Assembly: GCF_002019635.1 (NCBI RefSeq)
Contig: NZ_KV917372.1
Span: 1,240,001 to 1,304,000, forward strand
DNA: 64,000 nt
Direction: 5' to 3'
Origin: Metabacillus halosaccharovorans
GTDB taxonomy: Bacteria; Bacillota; Bacilli; Bacillales; Bacillaceae
Positions 1 to 8,422 of this stretch are shown piece after piece. A model generated the notes under the pieces. That model saw only the letters and a list, made by a program, of their open reading frames with translations, was not told the DNA's origin and ran no database searches. Each line of letters starts with the position of its first letter. Position 1 is the stretch's first letter. A program made the translations under genes and the position numbers.

Positions 1-13
1 TTTTATCATTAAA

Positions 14-1021
14 TTATTCTTTTTTAATTATTTGATCACGATCATCTGTTTGTGGAGGCTCTTCAAGCCAGCTATGATTAATCATAATATTTGCGCCATC
101 TTCTGCGTAAAGGGCAATTTCAGGTACTAAAGAGGCATACCTTAGAGCAAGATCTCTCCTAGGACTGCCTGACATAGAGGCACCATAATTTCCAATTCCT
201 GCTGCAATCATGGCTGAAATATGAAACATCATAATCTTATCAGAAAATACAGGAACCGTCGAATCTGTAAGTGCTGTATCCCACGTCATTGGGGCAGGCA
301 AATCCTCTTTCTTTAAGATATCACTAAAAAGATCTATATGTTTTTGAGCAATTCGCTTACCTCTTAAAAAATACTCTTTCACTTCTTTCCTTTTAGCAGT
401 TTGTGCAAACCCCATAATTAACGTTTTCCCGATTGCATTTGTTTGAATATTATTAAATAGCATTGTAATTTCATGTGCTGTTAATGGCCTTTTATCCCCC
501 ATAAATCCTGCTAAGAAATGTTGTTTCCCCACAAAATCAACTTTATCAGGTACAGAGATATATGGAGGTCTTATATATGTCCCTTGCTTTAACATTATAT
601 CCCTTGTTAAATCTTGTAGTCCAACAGCTGTTTTAAGTACACTCTTAAAAAACGATACAACATCAGATCTAGTTGAAAATCCAATTGCCCCACTTGCCGC
701 TGCCATCCCTAATATGGACATATTTCTCAAATATATAAGTGAAAAAGTATCAGAAAATAAACGAGGAGCATCCTTATTAACATCCTCTTTTGTAAAACCA
801 AGCGGTATTGGGAACTTCTCTTTTTGAAATAATTCTCTTAGAAAAGCAAGATTTTTTTTCGAACCATCGAGTGTGAATTCCAAAACAGGACGAACCTCTT
901 CATCTTCTACTTTTTGTAAAAAATGACTCACAACACATACAGAGGCTGTATCATTTATATATTGAGTCCATAACACCGACATTTCAGCAGCCGTTAATTG
1001 AATGTTTGTTTTTTTCTCCAT
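14..1021 (-). CDS. DUF3231 family protein
   Basis: Protein of 335 residues made of two similar helical halves, the usual layout of DUF3231 proteins, which are common in spore-forming Bacillaceae and relate to ferritin-like/spore coat F-type helical bundles. The halves begin with the similar phrases 'LTAAEMSVLWTQY' and 'LTAHEITMLFNN', each followed by a 'LKKE/FQKE...P.P' segment. I chose the ATG at 1021 because AGGTG lies six bases before it; a GTG three codons upstream (1030) is possible but has no good ribosome binding site. No signal peptide is seen. It sits alone, downstream of the proline operon terminator on the same strand. Family function is unknown, so none is assigned. Confidence 0.85.
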   Translation of the reverse strand: MEKKTNIQLTAAEMSVLWTQYINDTASVCVVSHFLQKVEDEEVRPVLEFTLDGSKKNLAFLRELFQKEKFPIPLGFTKEDVNKDAPRLFSDTFSLIYLRNMSILGMAAASGAIGFSTRSDVVSFFKSVLKTAVGLQDLTRDIMLKQGTYIRPPYISVPDKVDFVGKQHFLAGFMGDKRPLTAHEITMLFNNIQTNAIGKTLIMGFAQTAKRKEVKEYFLRGKRIAQKHIDLFSDILKKEDLPAPMTWDTALTDSTVPVFSDKIMMFHISAMIAAGIGNYGASMSGSPRRDLALRYASLVPEIALYAEDGANIMINHSWLEEPPQTDDRDQIIKKE

Positions 1022-1102
1022 TACGTACACCTGCTTTTTTTATATGTGTTATAAGTTTTCACCACCTTTATAAAATTATGTATTTTATAGAAATTCTTAG
1101 AT

Positions 1103-1139
1103 AAAAAAAGCAGGACCCACCGTAAACGGGTAAGTCCTG
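1103..1139 (-). terminator. Rho-independent terminator of the proline operon
   Basis: On the minus strand CAGGAC pairs with GTCCTG around an inner ACCCG/CGGGT-like stem, followed by a run of seven T. It lies directly after the proA stop codon and separates the proline operon from the DUF3231 gene. Confidence 0.85.
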
Positions 1140-1147
1140 ATCATTTA

Positions 1148-2410
1148 TTATCTGGTTTGACCATTTCCTGACATAAGAAATTTTACTGTCGTTAACGCAG
1201 GTAATCCCATTGGACCACGTGCATGTAACTTTTGTGTAGAAATTCCAATTTCTGCACCAAATCCAAGTGCACCACCATCCGTAAAACGAGTCGAGGCATT
1301 ATGGTACAGAGCGGATGCGTCCACTAAATTCATAAAGATTTTAGCAGTATCTCTATTTTCAGTTACGATTGCTTCTGAATGCTTCGTACCATATCTTTCA
1401 ATATGATCTATCGCTTCTTCCACACTCTCTACTGTTTTTATCGCAAGATCCAAGCTTAAATACTCATTAGCCCAATCTTCTTCATTGGCTAGCATAGCAT
1501 CCGGAAAATAGGATAATGCTGTTTCATCACCATGAACTGTAATACCCTCTTCATTCAATGTGTTAATTAATTGTTCTTTGTTTTTATCAAGCCACTCTTT
1601 ATGAATAATAGCTGTTTCTAATGCGTTACATACAGCTGGTCGGTCTGTTTTTGCATTAACAAGAATATTTAATGCTTTCTCAACTTCTGCTTCTACATCA
1701 ATATATAAATGACAGTTTCCAACGCCTGTTTCAAGGACAGGAACAGTCGCATTGTTTACAACGGCATTGATGAGAGAGCCGCCACCACGTGGAATTAACA
1801 CATCAATATGTTCCTTCATTGTAAACAACTGTTGTGTTGCTTCACGATCCGTACTCGCAATAAATTGAACTGCATCTTTTGGGATTTTTGTTGTGTTTAA
1901 TGCTTCATGCATAACCTCTACAATTGCTTTGTTTGATGATAAAGCAGAAGATCCGCCTTTTAATAGAATGGCATTTCCTGATTTAAGTGCGAGTCCTGTT
2001 GCATCAACTGTCACATTTGGACGTGCTTCATAAATCATACCTATAACACCTAAAGGCACTGTCACCTTTTCAACCAATAATCCATTATCTAAAGTCCAAT
2101 TTGATAATATCTTTCCTGTCGGATCCTCAAGTTTTGCTACTTGTCGTAATCCCTCTGCAAAATCAAAGATCCTCTCCTTTGATAAAGCAAGACGATCCAT
2201 GTAAGCTGCATCATAGCCTTTTTCTTTCCCTAATTGTAGATCACGCTCATTTGCATGAAGAATGCGCCGCGTATTTTTCTCCAGGGTATCAGCTATAATA
2301 TGCAATGCTTCATTTTTTTCTTCTGTCGATAATAAGCTTATTTTTTTTGCTGCTTTTTTCGCTGCTATTGCTTGTGCTTCAACTGATGTATGTTTTTCAA
2401 TGACAGACAT
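1148..2410 (-). CDS. proA: Gamma-glutamyl phosphate reductase (glutamate-5-semialdehyde dehydrogenase)
   Basis: NADPH-dependent reduction of gamma-glutamyl phosphate to glutamate-5-semialdehyde, the second step of proline synthesis. The 420-residue length is normal for ProA. The aldehyde-dehydrogenase-type catalytic cysteine is Cys261 in 'TDRPAVCNALE', the glycine-rich 'PRGGGSLI' loop is at about 207-214, and the characteristic 'TDGGALGFGAEIGIST' segment lies near the C-terminus. It is last in the order proC-proB-proA, 13 bp after proB, and is followed by a strong terminator. Identification is secure. Confidence 0.97.
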   Translation of the reverse strand: MSVIEKHTSVEAQAIAAKKAAKKISLLSTEEKNEALHIIADTLEKNTRRILHANERDLQLGKEKGYDAAYMDRLALSKERIFDFAEGLRQVAKLEDPTGKILSNWTLDNGLLVEKVTVPLGVIGMIYEARPNVTVDATGLALKSGNAILLKGGSSALSSNKAIVEVMHEALNTTKIPKDAVQFIASTDREATQQLFTMKEHIDVLIPRGGGSLINAVVNNATVPVLETGVGNCHLYIDVEAEVEKALNILVNAKTDRPAVCNALETAIIHKEWLDKNKEQLINTLNEEGITVHGDETALSYFPDAMLANEEDWANEYLSLDLAIKTVESVEEAIDHIERYGTKHSEAIVTENRDTAKIFMNLVDASALYHNASTRFTDGGALGFGAEIGISTQKLHARGPMGLPALTTVKFLMSGNGQTR

Positions 2411-2423
2411 CCAATTCCTCCTT

Positions 2424-3554
2424 TTAAACTCCTACAGGTAATGATAATTCAAGCTCACAGACTAAATCATCAAAATGAACAACTTCTTGCCTTTGAATAT
2501 CCCCATCTGTTATGCTCTTCATGTTTTCTAATTCCTCTGTCGAATAATTAACAACCCCTAGGCCAACTCTCTCACCCTCATGATCCAGGATTCGAATGAC
2601 TGCACCTTTTTCAAATTGACCGTTTACTTGCTCAATATCTGATGAATAAATACTATGTTTATGATCAGCAATGGACATTTTGACATTTTGATTAATGACA
2701 ACTTCTCCTTCCGGACCAGAATGGAAGGCAATCCATTGTTTCTTTCTATTTAAGTTAACAGTCTCATTTGTGACTTCAAAATATGTGCCCTTCGCATCGC
2801 CTCGGACTGCTTCAGTAAGAATATTAGCAATGCTTGCTTTCCCAAGAAAGGTAGAAATACCTGATGCCATTGCTATTTTGACTGCATCGATTTTTGATCT
2901 CATTCCACCTGTACCAACATTACTACCGGAATCACCAGCCCCCTCTTCGATTTCAGGGGTAATTTCATATACCTTTTCAAGTAATTTTGCTTGCTCGTTT
3001 TTACGTGGATCCGAATCATATAATCCTTCGATATCAGAAAGAATAATTAGTTGATCTGATTCAATTAAACCAGCTACTTTTGCAGACAATGTATCATTGT
3101 CGCCAAATTTCAATCGATCGACTGTCACTGTATCATTTTCGTTAACAATTGGGATAATCCCTCTTTCCAGCAGTACATTTAACGTATTTCTTACATTGTT
3201 ATAGCGGGTTTCATCTGAAAAATCACTGCGGGTTATTAATATTTGAGAAGCCACATATCCGTGTGACAAGAATATTTCCGAGTACGCTTCAATTAATAAA
3301 CCTTGACCAATAGAAGCTGCTGCCTGTTTTTCAGGTAAAGATGTCGGACGATTAATACACCCTAATTTTCGGTAGCCAGCTGCTACAGCTCCAGATGATA
3401 CAAAAACTATTTCATGTCCTTCATCTTTTAATAATGCAATTTCATCTGCTAATTTCTCTAGTTTCCGTCGACTAATTTCACCGTGTCGACTTGTTAAGGA
3501 ACTGCTTCCAACCTTTATTACAACCCGTTTTTTCTCATTTTCAAGGGTCGCCAT
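2424..3554 (-). CDS. proB: Glutamate 5-kinase with C-terminal PUA domain
   Basis: ATP-dependent phosphorylation of glutamate to gamma-glutamyl phosphate, the committed and normally proline-inhibited step of proline synthesis. The amino-acid kinase domain covers about residues 8-260, with 'KVGSSSLT' near the start, 'VSSGAVAAG' at about 52-60, 'NENDTV' and 'FGDNDTLSA'. A PUA domain follows at about 280-360, giving the usual ~370-residue length. The start has an upstream AGGAGTGATAT. It is the middle gene of proC-proB-proA. Whether this copy serves protein synthesis or osmotic proline production cannot be told from the sequence. Confidence 0.97.
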   Translation of the reverse strand: MATLENEKKRVVIKVGSSSLTSRHGEISRRKLEKLADEIALLKDEGHEIVFVSSGAVAAGYRKLGCINRPTSLPEKQAAASIGQGLLIEAYSEIFLSHGYVASQILITRSDFSDETRYNNVRNTLNVLLERGIIPIVNENDTVTVDRLKFGDNDTLSAKVAGLIESDQLIILSDIEGLYDSDPRKNEQAKLLEKVYEITPEIEEGAGDSGSNVGTGGMRSKIDAVKIAMASGISTFLGKASIANILTEAVRGDAKGTYFEVTNETVNLNRKKQWIAFHSGPEGEVVINQNVKMSIADHKHSIYSSDIEQVNGQFEKGAVIRILDHEGERVGLGVVNYSTEELENMKSITDGDIQRQEVVHFDDLVCELELSLPVGV

Positions 3555-3595
3555 TATATCACTCCTGAATCTTTTTTATCTCTATATTTAATCTA

Positions 3596-4444
3596 TTATT
3601 TAGAATTGACTAAAAGACTTTCTTGGATTTGCTCACTTATTTCTTTTGAACGTATTGCAGCATGCTCAACAGCTTTGGCAATTGCCTTGCCTCCGCCATT
3701 CTCATCAAGTGCTTTTAGACCTGCTGCTGTCGTACCGTTTGGTGAAGTTACCTTTTCTCTTAAGATGGTTGGTGTTTCACCTTGTGCTTGAACCATATTT
3801 GCAGCACCTTTAATAGTTTGAGCAATGATTTTCCTCGTTGTCTCCACATCAAATCCAGCCTTTGCACCTTGCTGCTCCATATGCTCCATTAAATAGTAAA
3901 AATATGCGGGTCCGCTTCCTGCAAGACCTGTAAAGACATCCATATCCATTTCATCGATTGTGTAGACTTCACCGATGCATTCTAATAATGTTTTAGTTAA
4001 AATGACATTGTTTTCTGATGTTTCATGACCTGGGGATATGGCAGTAGCTGATTCACCGATAGCACTTGATGTGTTCGGCATGACTCGGACTACCTGCTGG
4101 CCAATATGAAGGTTTTGTTCAAGATATGTTGTTGTAATTCCAGCTAGTACTGATAATATGAGTTGGTTTGATTTGATATGTTGCTTGATTCCACTTAATG
4201 CCTGCTCAACATCTTTTGGCTTCATTGCCAGAATAATGACATCTATTTGGTCAAACTGTAAGTCTTCTAATTTACAACTGTTAATACCATAAATAGCTTC
4301 TAAAGCAGCTAATCGTTCTACATTTGAGCGGTTTGTGGCAACAATCTGATGTGTTGGAAATTTTTCTGATTTTACAAATCCCGATATCATTGCCTCTGCC
4401 ATAGAACCTGCGCCTATAAACGCAACTGTTTTATCGTGTAGCAT
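3596..4444 (-). CDS. proC: Pyrroline-5-carboxylate reductase
   Basis: Reduces pyrroline-5-carboxylate to proline with NAD(P)H, the last step of proline synthesis. The Rossmann motif 'FIGAGSMAEAM' begins at residue 9 and the family signature 'GSGPAYFYYLME' lies at about 170, with the 'TSPNGTTAAGL' segment near the C-terminus. I chose the ATG at 4444 (282 residues) because GGAGAG precedes it by five bases and the N-terminus then matches the family; the open frame runs 46 codons further upstream, but that extension is lysine-rich, dissimilar to ProC and probably untranslated leader. First gene of the operon, 41 bp before proB. B. subtilis has several paralogues (proI, proG, proH); I cannot say which this one corresponds to. 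Confidence 0.95.
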   Translation of the reverse strand: MLHDKTVAFIGAGSMAEAMISGFVKSEKFPTHQIVATNRSNVERLAALEAIYGINSCKLEDLQFDQIDVIILAMKPKDVEQALSGIKQHIKSNQLILSVLAGITTTYLEQNLHIGQQVVRVMPNTSSAIGESATAISPGHETSENNVILTKTLLECIGEVYTIDEMDMDVFTGLAGSGPAYFYYLMEHMEQQGAKAGFDVETTRKIIAQTIKGAANMVQAQGETPTILREKVTSPNGTTAAGLKALDENGGGKAIAKAVEHAAIRSKEISEQIQESLLVNSK

Positions 4445-4926
4445 CTCATCTCTCCAATTTCGTTCGTATTTTTGTTCGTATTTTTGCTCACGTTTTAATA
4501 CTAACACGATGATTTTCATAATCAAGGTGTTCAAGTAATGTTGTGAGTATTTCTTCCAATTAGTTAGTGTAAGCGTTACCATTTATCCGTATATTCTTTT
4601 AAAAGCGTCTCAGACGTCTCTAAGGCTTCTCATCCCCTTATATCAAGATTTGGTTTTTTAAATTTTCATACAATTGTCTAGTTGCCGGGTTGTTTGGATA
4701 CATTGTTTTGTACTTTTTAAGAAGTTTTTAATCAGGACTTGTTTTTTCTTATTTTTTCATTAATTAAACCAATTTGGGTTCTTACTCCGATAACTTTAAC
4801 CACTTAAAAACTACTATCTTCTATTAAATAATTTGAAAACCTTTCATTTTTTCGTTAACTATTATACAATTCCTAGTATGTACCTATGTCTTGAATGTTT
4901 CGTAGGATTGAAAGGAGTTTTTCAAG
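4445..4926. other. Divergent intergenic region, proC / lipoprotein
   Basis: 482 bp of AT-rich DNA containing the leader of the proline operon on the minus strand and the promoter of the lipoprotein gene on the plus strand. The 8-bp palindrome AGACGTCT lies at about 4612-4619. I searched both strands for the T-box core (AGGGTGG-ACCGCG) that controls proBA in some Bacillus and did not find it, so a tRNA-Pro T-box leader is unlikely here. No confident promoter was assigned. Confidence 0.5.
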
Positions 4927-5685
4927 TTGAAAAAAATTTTACTAGCACTATTTGTTGGAATACTTTCTTTATCACTTGCTGCTTGCAACAATGATGAAGA
5001 TAAAGCAAAAGAAAAGGAAAAGGAAACAGAAGAAAAAGCTACCGGAGAAGAAGAAGCAGCTGTTGATCCTGAGGAGATGCAAAAAAAGCTTGATGCACAA
5101 AAGGTAGAAGAAGATACAGTTGTTGCGATTGTAAACGGCAAAGAAATTAAAGGTAATGAATACAACGACGCTTTAAGTATGTCACAAATGCAATTTACTA
5201 GTATGGGACAAGACCCGACAACTGAAGAACTAGCAACACAATTGAAAGACTATACACTTGAAAGCCTTGTAGGACAAACTCTTATTATGCAGGAAATTGA
5301 AAAAAAGGGCTACGAAGCGAAAGAAGAAGATATTAATAAACAGTTGGATACCTTAAAGGCTAATTATGAAAATGATGATGCCTTTAATGAAGCATTAAAG
5401 GCAAATAACCTTACTTTAGATGAACTTAAGTCTCAAATTGCAGACACAGTAAAATATGATCAATATGTCAAGAATGACTTAAAGGTAGAAGAAGTGTCTG
5501 ATAAAGAAGTAAAAGAATATTATGACAAAATGACAAGTTCTGGTGAAGAATCAGCAGAAACTCCAAAGTACGAAGATGTTAAGGATACATTAAAAACTAA
5601 CCTTGAAGGTCAGAAAACACAAGAAAAACTTGCAGCAAAAGTAGAGGAGCTTCGTGAAACGGCGAAGATTGAGTTAAAATTATAA
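4927..5685 (+). CDS. SurA N-terminal-type chaperone lipoprotein (PrsA-like, no PPIase domain)
   Basis: Secreted lipoprotein of 252 residues: lysine-start signal peptide, lipobox 'LSLAAC' with Cys19-20, then a highly charged Lys/Glu linker (about 24-60). Residues 65-200 carry a SurA_N/trigger-factor-C-like helical chaperone module ('VAIVNGKEIKGNEYND', then long helices). PrsA-type foldases normally have a parvulin peptidyl-prolyl isomerase domain between the helical arms; here the chain ends with a short helix at about 250 and no parvulin motif is visible. Role is inferred to be folding or holding of exported proteins at the outer face of the membrane. Start is TTG at 4927 with AAAGGAG nine bases upstream. 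Monocistronic, ended by a perfect terminator. Confidence 0.85.
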   Translation: MKKILLALFVGILSLSLAACNNDEDKAKEKEKETEEKATGEEEAAVDPEEMQKKLDAQKVEEDTVVAIVNGKEIKGNEYNDALSMSQMQFTSMGQDPTTEELATQLKDYTLESLVGQTLIMQEIEKKGYEAKEEDINKQLDTLKANYENDDAFNEALKANNLTLDELKSQIADTVKYDQYVKNDLKVEEVSDKEVKEYYDKMTSSGEESAETPKYEDVKDTLKTNLEGQKTQEKLAAKVEELRETAKIELKL

Positions 5686-5695
5686 ACAATGAATC

Positions 5696-5728
5696 AAAAA
5701 CGGTTGTTCAAATTGAACAACCGTTTTT
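5696..5728 (+). terminator. Rho-independent terminator of the SurA_N lipoprotein gene
   Basis: Perfect inverted repeat of about 15 bp (AAAACGGTTGTTCAA / TTGAACAACCGTTTT) with a T tail, starting 11 bp after the stop codon. Confidence 0.92.
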
Positions 5729-5743
5729 GATTTGCTATGTTAA

Positions 5744-5771
5744 TTTTGATCACACTATTCACTTGTATAAA
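5744..5771 (+). promoter_or_regulatory. Candidate sigma-A promoter of the tRNA-like gene
   Basis: TTTTGA (5744-5749), 16-bp spacer, TATAAA (5766-5771). The predicted transcription start near 5778 is about 20 bases before the 5' end of the tRNA-like fold at 5800, a normal leader length. Downstream of the lipoprotein terminator, so it would be an independent unit. Confidence 0.45.
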
Positions 5772-5799
5772 ATGAGCTTAAATGTACACACTATCACTA

Positions 5800-5885
5800 G
5801 GACTTGTAGCTCAATGTGTAGAGCGGTCAACAGTTACACCGTTAACTTGTTGTACATTTTGTGGGTTCAAATCCCACCAAGTCCT
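5800..5885 (+). tRNA. tRNA-like gene with abnormal anticodon arm (unassigned amino acid)
   Basis: Three of the four cloverleaf arms are perfect: acceptor GGACTTG (5800-5806) with CAAGTCC (5878-5884); D stem GCTC (5809-5812) with GAGC (5821-5824); T arm GTGGG-TTCAAAT-CCCAC with a canonical T loop. The part between the D and T stems is 36 nt instead of 22-23. It does not fold as a normal 5-bp stem/7-nt loop; its best fold is a longer hairpin, CAACAGTTA paired with TAAC-T-TGTTG around loop CACCGT. The D loop lacks the usual GG and CCA is not encoded. It may be a tRNA-derived small RNA like the tRNA-Other described in the Bacillus cereus group, or a decayed tRNA. No anticodon can be assigned. Its 3' end is two bases from the thiY stop codon on the other strand. 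Confidence 0.55.
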
Positions 5886-5886
5886 T

Positions 5887-6921
5887 CTATTCCTCACCTG
5901 CGATATTCACAAAGATATCCTCTACAATAGGTTCTTTTTCGATTAATCCTGCATCCTTCAACCATTTAATTGTCTCTTCCCATTGTTGTTGATCCTGACT
6001 ACCAAATCCTTCTTCTGATTTCATCAGAGGCAATAAGATATCTAAGCTCTGAACTTCAACATCTTTTACCAGCGGAAAGTTCGAATCATCTTGGTTTTTT
6101 AATAATATCTGTAAGGCTTCATCTGGATTTTCTGCAGTAAATTCATATCCTTTCGTTGCAGCTCTCCAAAAAGCCTCGATTGATTCCTGCTCTTTTTCCC
6201 ATGTTTGATCACTTGTTACCGCTACGAGCTCATAGTAGTTTGGCACTCCATACTCGGTGGGATTGATGTTACGAGTTTCATGACCCTCATGAGCCAGCAC
6301 TGGTACCTCATGATTAATATATGCACCAATGACCGCATCTACTTTCTTACTGACAATAGAAGAGCCCAGCTCAAATCCGACATCAATCATTTCAACTTTT
6401 TCAGGGTTTCCTCCATCTGCTTTTACCATTGAATTTATTAGAGATTCATTTAGAGGGATTCCCGGAAATCCCACAGTTTTCCCTTCTAAATCCTTCGGAG
6501 ATTGTATCTTGCTATCCTCCAAAAAAATGACACGATTTAAAGGTGATCGAACGATTGCACCTATTGATTTTATCTTAACATCTTGATTTGCTCGAGCAAT
6601 GATCACATCTGGTTGATAGGAAATTCCTAAAGTGATTTTTCCTGCAGCAGCTAAATTAATAGGGTCTGTAGGATTTGCCGGGAATTGAATATCTACATTC
6701 AGTCCTTCTTCTTCAAAGTAACCCTTTTCTTTTGCAATGTATAAAAAGCTATGAACAGCATTCGGATACCAATCAAGCATAATACTAACATCCTTTAATT
6801 CTTCTTTCCCTGCTTCTCCACCTGTATCAGTTGTACTAGTTGTGTTAGAACATGCTGATAAAATAACTAAACATAAACCTATGAACCATACGAAAGCTTT
6901 TTTCAATCTGTTTTCCTCCAT
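5887..6921 (-). CDS. thiY: Formylaminopyrimidine-binding lipoprotein of ABC transporter
   Basis: Extracellular solute-binding lipoprotein, 344 residues. Signal peptide with lipobox 'VILSAC' (Cys24), then an NMT1/THI5-like domain ('IMLDWYPNAVHSFLYIAKEKGYF' type opening, split as 'LDWYPNAVH' and 'AKEKGYFEEEGL'). In Bacillus halodurans ThiY binds N-formyl-4-amino-5-aminomethyl-2-methylpyrimidine, a breakdown product of thiamine. It is the last gene of ylmB-tenA-thiZ-thiX-thiY, with its start overlapping the end of thiX by 19 bp. The operon context makes pyrimidine rather than taurine/sulfonate the likely ligand. Regulated through the upstream TPP riboswitch. Confidence 0.9.
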   Translation of the reverse strand: MEENRLKKAFVWFIGLCLVILSACSNTTSTTDTGGEAGKEELKDVSIMLDWYPNAVHSFLYIAKEKGYFEEEGLNVDIQFPANPTDPINLAAAGKITLGISYQPDVIIARANQDVKIKSIGAIVRSPLNRVIFLEDSKIQSPKDLEGKTVGFPGIPLNESLINSMVKADGGNPEKVEMIDVGFELGSSIVSKKVDAVIGAYINHEVPVLAHEGHETRNINPTEYGVPNYYELVAVTSDQTWEKEQESIEAFWRAATKGYEFTAENPDEALQILLKNQDDSNFPLVKDVEVQSLDILLPLMKSEEGFGSQDQQQWEETIKWLKDAGLIEKEPIVEDIFVNIAGEE

Positions 6922-7655
6922 TTAAGCATATTTTTTTCTATTAATGTTACGATAAGGAATAATCCAATTCCTACTAATGATAGAATGACAATTGGAGCAA
7001 AAACACCAGCTCCATCAAATTGAGTCATCATTCTTCTACTAAAATAGCCTAAACCCGCTTGAGCTCCAATCCATTCACCAATAGCAGCACCTATAACACT
7101 TAATGTAACAGCAACCTTTAACCCTGATAAAAAATACGGCACACACCCGGGAATCTGAAGCTTAAAGAAAATATCTTTTTTACTCGCTCCCATTGTCAAT
7201 AGCATTTCTTTATATTCCTTGCTTGTTGCTTTAAGTCCATCATATGTATTTACCGTTATAGGAAAAAACGTAATAAGAATAGTCACAACAACTTTACTCC
7301 AAATCGAGTAACCAAACCAAAGAACAAATATCGGGGCAAGTGCAATAATTGGTATGGTTTGAGATGAAATAATCAAAGGATATAACGTTTTTTCAACCGT
7401 ACTACTTACACTCATCCAAATTGCCATACCTACCCCAAAGAAAATCGATAAACTTAACCCTACGATGATAATTAGAAAGGTAGCAGGTAAATGCTCTAAA
7501 AATAATGGTTCTTTTAGGTCCCAAATTTTCACAATTACATCTGTTGGAGTAGGAAGGATAAAACCCATATCCAGCAATTCTGCACCTATTTCCCAGATGA
7601 CTAATAGCAGGATGATTAGACAAAATGATGCACCATATTTATGTATCAATTTCAT
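6903..7655 (-). CDS. thiX: ABC transporter permease for formylaminopyrimidine
   Basis: 250-residue inner-membrane permease of the BPD_transp_1 type (SsuC/TauC-like), with about six membrane helices beginning at 'FCLIILLLVIWEIGAEL' and the EAA loop 'LTMGASKKDIFFKLQIPG' at about 155-172 that contacts the ATPase. Start overlaps the thiZ stop by 4 bp (ATGA), and the end overlaps thiY, so translation is coupled. Its role in pyrimidine uptake follows from the operon, not from the sequence alone. Confidence 0.9.
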   Translation of the reverse strand: MKLIHKYGASFCLIILLLVIWEIGAELLDMGFILPTPTDVIVKIWDLKEPLFLEHLPATFLIIIVGLSLSIFFGVGMAIWMSVSSTVEKTLYPLIISSQTIPIIALAPIFVLWFGYSIWSKVVVTILITFFPITVNTYDGLKATSKEYKEMLLTMGASKKDIFFKLQIPGCVPYFLSGLKVAVTLSVIGAAIGEWIGAQAGLGYFSRRMMTQFDGAGVFAPIVILSLVGIGLFLIVTLIEKNMLKWRKTD

Positions 7656-8422
7656 AGTTTCTGCCTCGTTCGCAACTCATCCAATAGTTCATCTTTTAAT
7701 TGGAGAATCTCTGGGTGATTCAAGTCTTTTATATTTCTTGGTCGAAGTAACGGAATCTTTATTTCTTTTAATTTCGTTGTAGGTGATTCAGAAAACACAA
7801 AAATACGATCTGATAAAAATAATGCCTCATTCACATCATGAGTAATAAACAAAATCGTTTCGTTCCGCTTTTGCCATTGAGCTAATAACCATTCCTGTAA
7901 TGATAATTTTGTAATCGCATCTAATGCACTGAAAGGCTCATCAAGTAATAGAATGTTAGAGCCGCTTAATATTGTTCTTAAAAAGGATACACGTTGCCTC
8001 ATTCCCCCTGATAAATCACTTGGAAAATGATTTTCCACTCCTTTAAGACCAAACTCATCTAATAGCATGATCACTTTTTTATATGCCTCCCGCTTTTTCA
8101 AGCCTTTAATCTCAAGTGGGAGTGCTGCATTTTCTACAATTGTCCGCCAAGGTAAGAGTAAGTCTTGTTGAGGCATGTATCCTACCTGTCCCAGTCTATT
8201 GATAACAAGCTGATTCCGCAGGAAAATCTCACCTTCACTTGGTTGTTCCAATCCTGTGATTAATTTAAATAATGTACTTTTTCCAGATCCGCTTGGCCCA
8301 AGAAAACTGATAAATTCTCCCTCATATAGTTCCAAATTCAGGTTTTTAAGAATCGGCTTTTGTAAGGCATCTTTTTCGTAATGAAAACTAATATTATTAA
8401 ATTGGAGTATTTTATTAGCCAT
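7652..8422 (-). CDS. thiZ: ABC transporter ATP-binding protein for formylaminopyrimidine
   Basis: ATPase of 256 residues energising ThiXY. Walker A 'GPSGSGKST' at about 41-49, signature 'LSGGMRQR' at about 132-139, Walker B 'ILLLDEPFSALD', and the H-loop 'FITHD'. The start chosen is the ATG at 8422, which overlaps the tenA stop by 8 bp (ATGGCTAA); the open frame extends 17 codons further into tenA but that reading has no family similarity. Belongs to the nitrate/sulfonate/thiamine-precursor branch of ABC ATPases. Confidence 0.92.
   Translation of the reverse strand: MANKILQFNNISFHYEKDALQKPILKNLNLELYEGEFISFLGPSGSGKSTLFKLITGLEQPSEGEIFLRNQLVINRLGQVGYMPQQDLLLPWRTIVENAALPLEIKGLKKREAYKKVIMLLDEFGLKGVENHFPSDLSGGMRQRVSFLRTILSGSNILLLDEPFSALDAITKLSLQEWLLAQWQKRNETILFITHDVNEALFLSDRIFVFSESPTTKLKEIKIPLLRPRNIKDLNHPEILQLKDELLDELRTRQKL

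Noticed and set aside
4445..4582. 46-codon N-terminal extension of ProC
   Set aside because: The extension is Lys/Tyr-rich, unlike the family, and a strong ribosome binding site sits before ATG 4444.
4445..4926. Proline T-box leader before proC
   Set aside because: No T-box core (AGGGTGG-ACCGCG) or specifier-loop arrangement could be found on the minus strand, so the usual proBA control element is not supported.
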